This document shows, one piece after another, positions 5,263 to 5,809 of a stretch of 5,809 bases of DNA. The notes beneath the pieces were generated by a model. It ran no database searches. It was not told the origin of the DNA and saw only the letters and a program-made list of their open reading frames with translations. Origin of the DNA: Verrucomicrobia bacterium UBA5540 (GTDB lineage Bacteria; Verrucomicrobiota; Kiritimatiellia; Kiritimatiellales; Tichowtungiaceae). The stretch is from assembly GCA_002423675.1 (NCBI GenBank), contig DINM01000103.1:1-5809 (forward strand), written 5' to 3'. The stretch's first letter is position 1; each line of letters starts with the position of its first letter. Position numbers and translations under genes: made by a program.

Positions 5263-5809
5263 TCAGCGCAACGCCCGACCATCCGTCCCTTTCTGAATAC
5301 GGGGCACATCTGTACTGAGTCCATCGTGCTCAATTTCAATCACAACAAATACACCATTTTTAATCTGCAGAGACTTCCATACAGGAAAATAGGGCTCAAT
5401 TTCAGCATAGTTTCCTATCCGATCAGTCAAATAGCGGTACATTGCACGAGAAGGAATAATAAGAACGCCACCAAGGAAGTCTCCGCTAATAAGCCCCAGT
5501 GCCATTTTATTGAGAGCCCGATGGCTTGATGAAATATTTCCGGTTTCCCATTCGAGGCACAACAACTTGCCACCCTTTTCAGTATACGTAGCATCAATTG
5601 GCCCAGGCGTCTTTGCTGAGGATAGAGCAAATCGGGTTTCCAACTCCCACCCTGCCTTTTTCAGGCCCGCCATACACGACTGTTTAATTGGAACAACTCC
5701 ATTACCTTTCGTTTCGGCGTACAAAGTGAACGAGCCAGAGCCCCCAGGCCACTCCGTTGCCTTAATTGCCGTGCAAATTTCTTTATACCTCATCTGCCAT
5801 TCTGCACTG
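5263..5809 (-). CDS. BamHI/OkrAI-family type II restriction endonuclease, predicted to cut GGATCC; 5' end probably beyond the window
   Basis: The product is a PD-(D/E)xK-fold homodimeric endonuclease of the BamHI family. From the ATG at 5793 there are 176 residues. The frame stays open to the edge (SAEWQ before that Met), no Shine-Dalgarno precedes it, and OkrAI is 194 residues as I recall, so the true start is probably about 20 codons upstream. Blocks shared with BamHI are KGNGVVPIK (29-37), PGPID (63-67), EWETGNISSSHR (81-92), YLTDR (121-125) and EIEPYF (131-136), then VPRIQKGTDG at 163-172. The BamHI catalytic residues E77, D94, E111 and E113 map to E52, D67, E81 and E83. Its base-reading residues N116, S118, R122, D154, R155 and D196 map to N86, S88, R92, D124, R125 and D171. 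The protein ends just after KGTDGRALR, lacking BamHI's C-terminal tail as OkrAI does. It is convergent with methyltransferase 2; its promoter lies outside the window. Confidence 0.95.
   Translation of the reverse strand, partial: SAEWQMRYKEICTAIKATEWPGGSGSFTLYAETKGNGVVPIKQSCMAGLKKAGWELETRFALSSAKTPGPIDATYTEKGGKLLCLEWETGNISSSHRALNKMALGLISGDFLGGVLIIPSRAMYRYLTDRIGNYAEIEPYFPVWKSLQIKNGVFVVIEIEHDGLSTDVPRIQKGTDGRALR

Noticed and set aside
5257..5529. A 90-codon + strand frame whose ATG overlaps the methyltransferase 2 stop (ATGA), suggesting a translationally coupled gene
   Set aside because: It lies entirely antisense to the endonuclease gene, which has unmistakable family motifs; the translation shows no domain and the ATGA overlap is likely chance.

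Overview
The window is bacterial chromosome with two unrelated blocks. The left half holds the 3' part of gltB and a complete gltD, the two subunits of NADPH-dependent glutamate synthase, both on the + strand. The right half is a type II restriction-modification (R-M) system: two amino-methyltransferase genes in tandem on the + strand, facing a BamHI/OkrAI-like restriction endonuclease gene on the - strand that runs off the right edge.

The host cannot be fixed from this sequence. The gltBD genes are moderately GC-rich. The intergenic DNA after gltD carries three things side by side: an imperfect GC-rich hairpin, a short heptamer tandem repeat (TAGGCTA-like) and a hairpin with a TTCCAA/TTGGAA stem. 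From memory, such intergenic elements occur in PVC-group bacteria, for example Kiritimatiellota or Verrucomicrobiota. This is a weak inference.

Layout: 1-1115 gltB C-terminal part (last [3Fe-4S] cysteine, end of the FMN domain, GXGXG beta-helix). 1116-1209 AT-rich spacer with two small hairpins, the second abutting the gltD ribosome-binding site. 1210-2676 gltD, complete and intact. 2677-2997 a 321-base gene-free stretch with the three structured elements (2689-2779), an inverted repeat (2873-2922) and at best a weak promoter. 2998-3897 a beta-order methyltransferase with DPPF and FGGSGT motifs. 3905-5260 a second methyltransferase with motif order I then SPPY, of the N4-cytosine type. 5263-5809 the endonuclease, convergent with the second methyltransferase and separated from it by 2 bases.

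GltB and GltD together make glutamate from glutamine and 2-oxoglutarate. In the R-M block the endonuclease keeps every catalytic and nearly every base-reading residue of BamHI, so GGATCC is the predicted target. The SPPY methyltransferase is the natural cognate, since M.BamHI is an N4-cytosine enzyme. The additional DPPF-type methyltransferase is the unusual part. Three GGATCC sites lie in the window, two of them in the motif I codons of the two methyltransferases. The R-M genes look more AT-rich than gltBD, consistent with acquisition beside the gltBD operon. I found no RNA genes, CRISPR array, transposase or controller (C) protein gene.
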